Source: Lumbricus terrestris (Eukaryota; Annelida; Clitellata; Crassiclitellata; Lumbricidae). From it: 64,000 nucleotides of DNA. Below the pieces are notes generated by a model. It had not been told where the DNA came from, did not search any database, and saw nothing but the letters and a program-made list of their open reading frames with translations. Both the position numbers and the translations under genes were made by a program. Positions 63,284 through 64,000 of the stretch are shown piece by piece; within the stretch, counting starts at the first letter, position 1; each line of letters opens with the position of its first letter. The DNA is taken from positions 17,736,185 through 17,800,184 of the forward strand of contig OX457044.1 in NCBI GenBank assembly GCA_949752735.1, in the 5' to 3' direction.

Positions 63284-63770
63284 TGATGAGTAATTCCCAC
63301 TCACCCTATGACTCATCATCGAAACTACTGGAAATTCCCCACATGATGAGTCATAAGCGCGTGCTGGGGTGGTTATTTTTTGAACCAGGGATTAGGTTGT
63401 TGGCAAAAGTTGAACCATGGTTTGGGTTGAATGCACGCCGGATCAAGAAAATATTTTTTTTTGGTCATTTTATAAAATGGAAGAAAATTTTTTTTGTGTG
63501 TTGGTAAAAGTTGAACCATGGTTATGGGTCGACACATTTTTTGAACCATGGTTTGGGTTGAAATATTTTTTGAACCATGGTTATGGGTCGACACATTTTT
63601 GAACCATGGTTATAGGTCGACACATTTTTTGAACCATGGTTATAGGTCGACACATTTTTTGAACCATGGTTATAGGTCGACACATTTTTTGAACCATGGT
63701 TATAGGTGATTTGGAAAAGTTGAACCATGGTTAAGGTCAAATGTTCCAGAATAGTCTTAATCTATCTACT
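63284..63770. repeat. Right terminal inverted repeat
   Basis: Inverse of the left TIR, with more copies (about seven) of the GAACCATGGTTATAGGTCGAC unit of about 30 bp. The inner TGACTCATC…GGAAATTCCCC…GATGAGTCA block is kept at 63306-63355. The outermost bases match the left end exactly. Confidence 0.9.
63306..63355. promoter_or_regulatory. Inverted TGACTCATC pair around a kappaB-like site, right TIR
   Basis: ATGACTCATC and GATGAGTCAT flank GGAAATTCCCC, the complement of GGGGAATTTCC. The arrangement is the same as at 46817-46864, in inverse orientation. Confidence 0.55.
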
Positions 63771-64000
63771 CGCATTGTTTTCCAGTCTCATTGGGATCAA
63801 TAAATTTAGGCATTTTTCACGTTTTGTCACAGGTTTGGTTGTAATGAATTATTTAGAACGATCAATCTAATTATTCCTAGCTCTGCGTGCTCCCAAGTGA
63901 GACGCAATGACTAACGAGATTTAGCTGAATGATAAATGGAGAATCGAATGATTCAGGAGAAGGAGGAAGACGAAATAAGAAAAGGAGGGAGCCGAAAGAT
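63771..64000. repeat. Right target duplication and right half of the duplicated flank
   Basis: Begins CGCATTG. It then aligns with 26891-27120 (GGGATCxATAAATTTA, AGAACxATCAATCTAATTATT, GAGACGCAATGACTAACGAG, GAAGGAGGAAGACGAAAT). It is interrupted by the window end. Confidence 0.85.

Larger units (their letters stand above)
46437..63770. mobile_element. Polinton/Maverick, complete, 17,334 bp
   Basis: The element starts AGTAGATAGATTAAGAC and ends with the exact inverse GTCTTAATCTATCTACT, inside 6-bp CGCATT duplications. It encodes protein-primed PolB, retroviral-type integrase, adenain-like protease, packaging ATPase, major and minor capsid proteins and about a dozen accessory genes. All major ORFs are uninterrupted. 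Genes are packed with gaps mostly below 60 bp. It has three transcription blocks: + (46973-53797), - (53825-61819) and + (61845-63283). It is best seen as an endogenous virus-like element of the Polinton/adintovirus kind. Confidence 0.97.

Overview
The window looks like eukaryotic genomic DNA from a marine invertebrate deuterostome, most likely an echinoderm. The grounds are indirect. There are no bacterial-style operons outside one transposon. Non-LTR retrotransposon remnants, tRNA-derived SINEs, long microsatellites and the short palindrome AGGCCT recur throughout. The Ty3/gypsy-type element at the left edge has integrase before reverse transcriptase, an order reported for the Gmr1-like group of deuterostomes. 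The species cannot be named from this sequence.

Layout. 0-4.8 kb: a left-truncated Gmr1-like pol, a probable LTR, a gag-like ORF and trinucleotide microsatellites. 5-25 kb: nested non-autonomous DNA transposons (one 2.1-kb hAT-like element with exact 8-bp target duplications), a probable solo LTR that splits an (ACAT)n array, decayed LINE 3' ends of two kinds (L2/CR1-like and RTE-like) and very long simple repeats. 25-46 kb: more SINEs, LINE fragments and nested transposons. These surround what I read as a small host gene: a possible promoter at 27.28 kb, a signal-peptide exon at 30.4 kb and two short exons at 33.0 and 33.7 kb that both end in Lys-Arg split by a phase-1 intron. That pattern suggests a secreted peptide precursor. 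A fourth exon at 38.8 kb is speculative.

46,437-63,770 is a complete 17,334-bp Polinton/Maverick with near-matching terminal inverted repeats and an exact 6-bp target duplication (CGCATT). The left part, on the + strand, encodes a possible ssDNA-binding protein, protein-primed DNA polymerase B, an HNH-like protein, an adenain-like cysteine protease and two tandem fibre-like proteins with C1q/TNF-like heads. The middle, on the - strand, encodes a SAP/NUMOD-like protein, the major capsid protein, a small basic protein with adenain-type cleavage motifs, a four-gene family starting with ITDPAKR-like sequence, a membrane coiled-coil protein, a dUTPase-fold-like protein, a membrane-active minor protein, the penton-type minor capsid protein and the packaging ATPase. 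The right end, on the + strand, encodes a zinc-ribbon/phospholipase A2 protein and a retroviral-type integrase with a chromodomain. Together these cover replication, virion assembly, maturation, entry and integration, so the element is virus-like.

Three points in the Polinton stand out. The integrase frame has no upstream ATG and overlaps the PLA2 gene at a slippery A-run, suggesting a -1 frameshift. The integrase core has only 28 residues between its second Asp and the Glu. The two fibre genes have near-identical shafts but divergent heads. The sequence flanking the Polinton is duplicated at 25.6-27.1 kb in the same window, where the insertion site is still empty.
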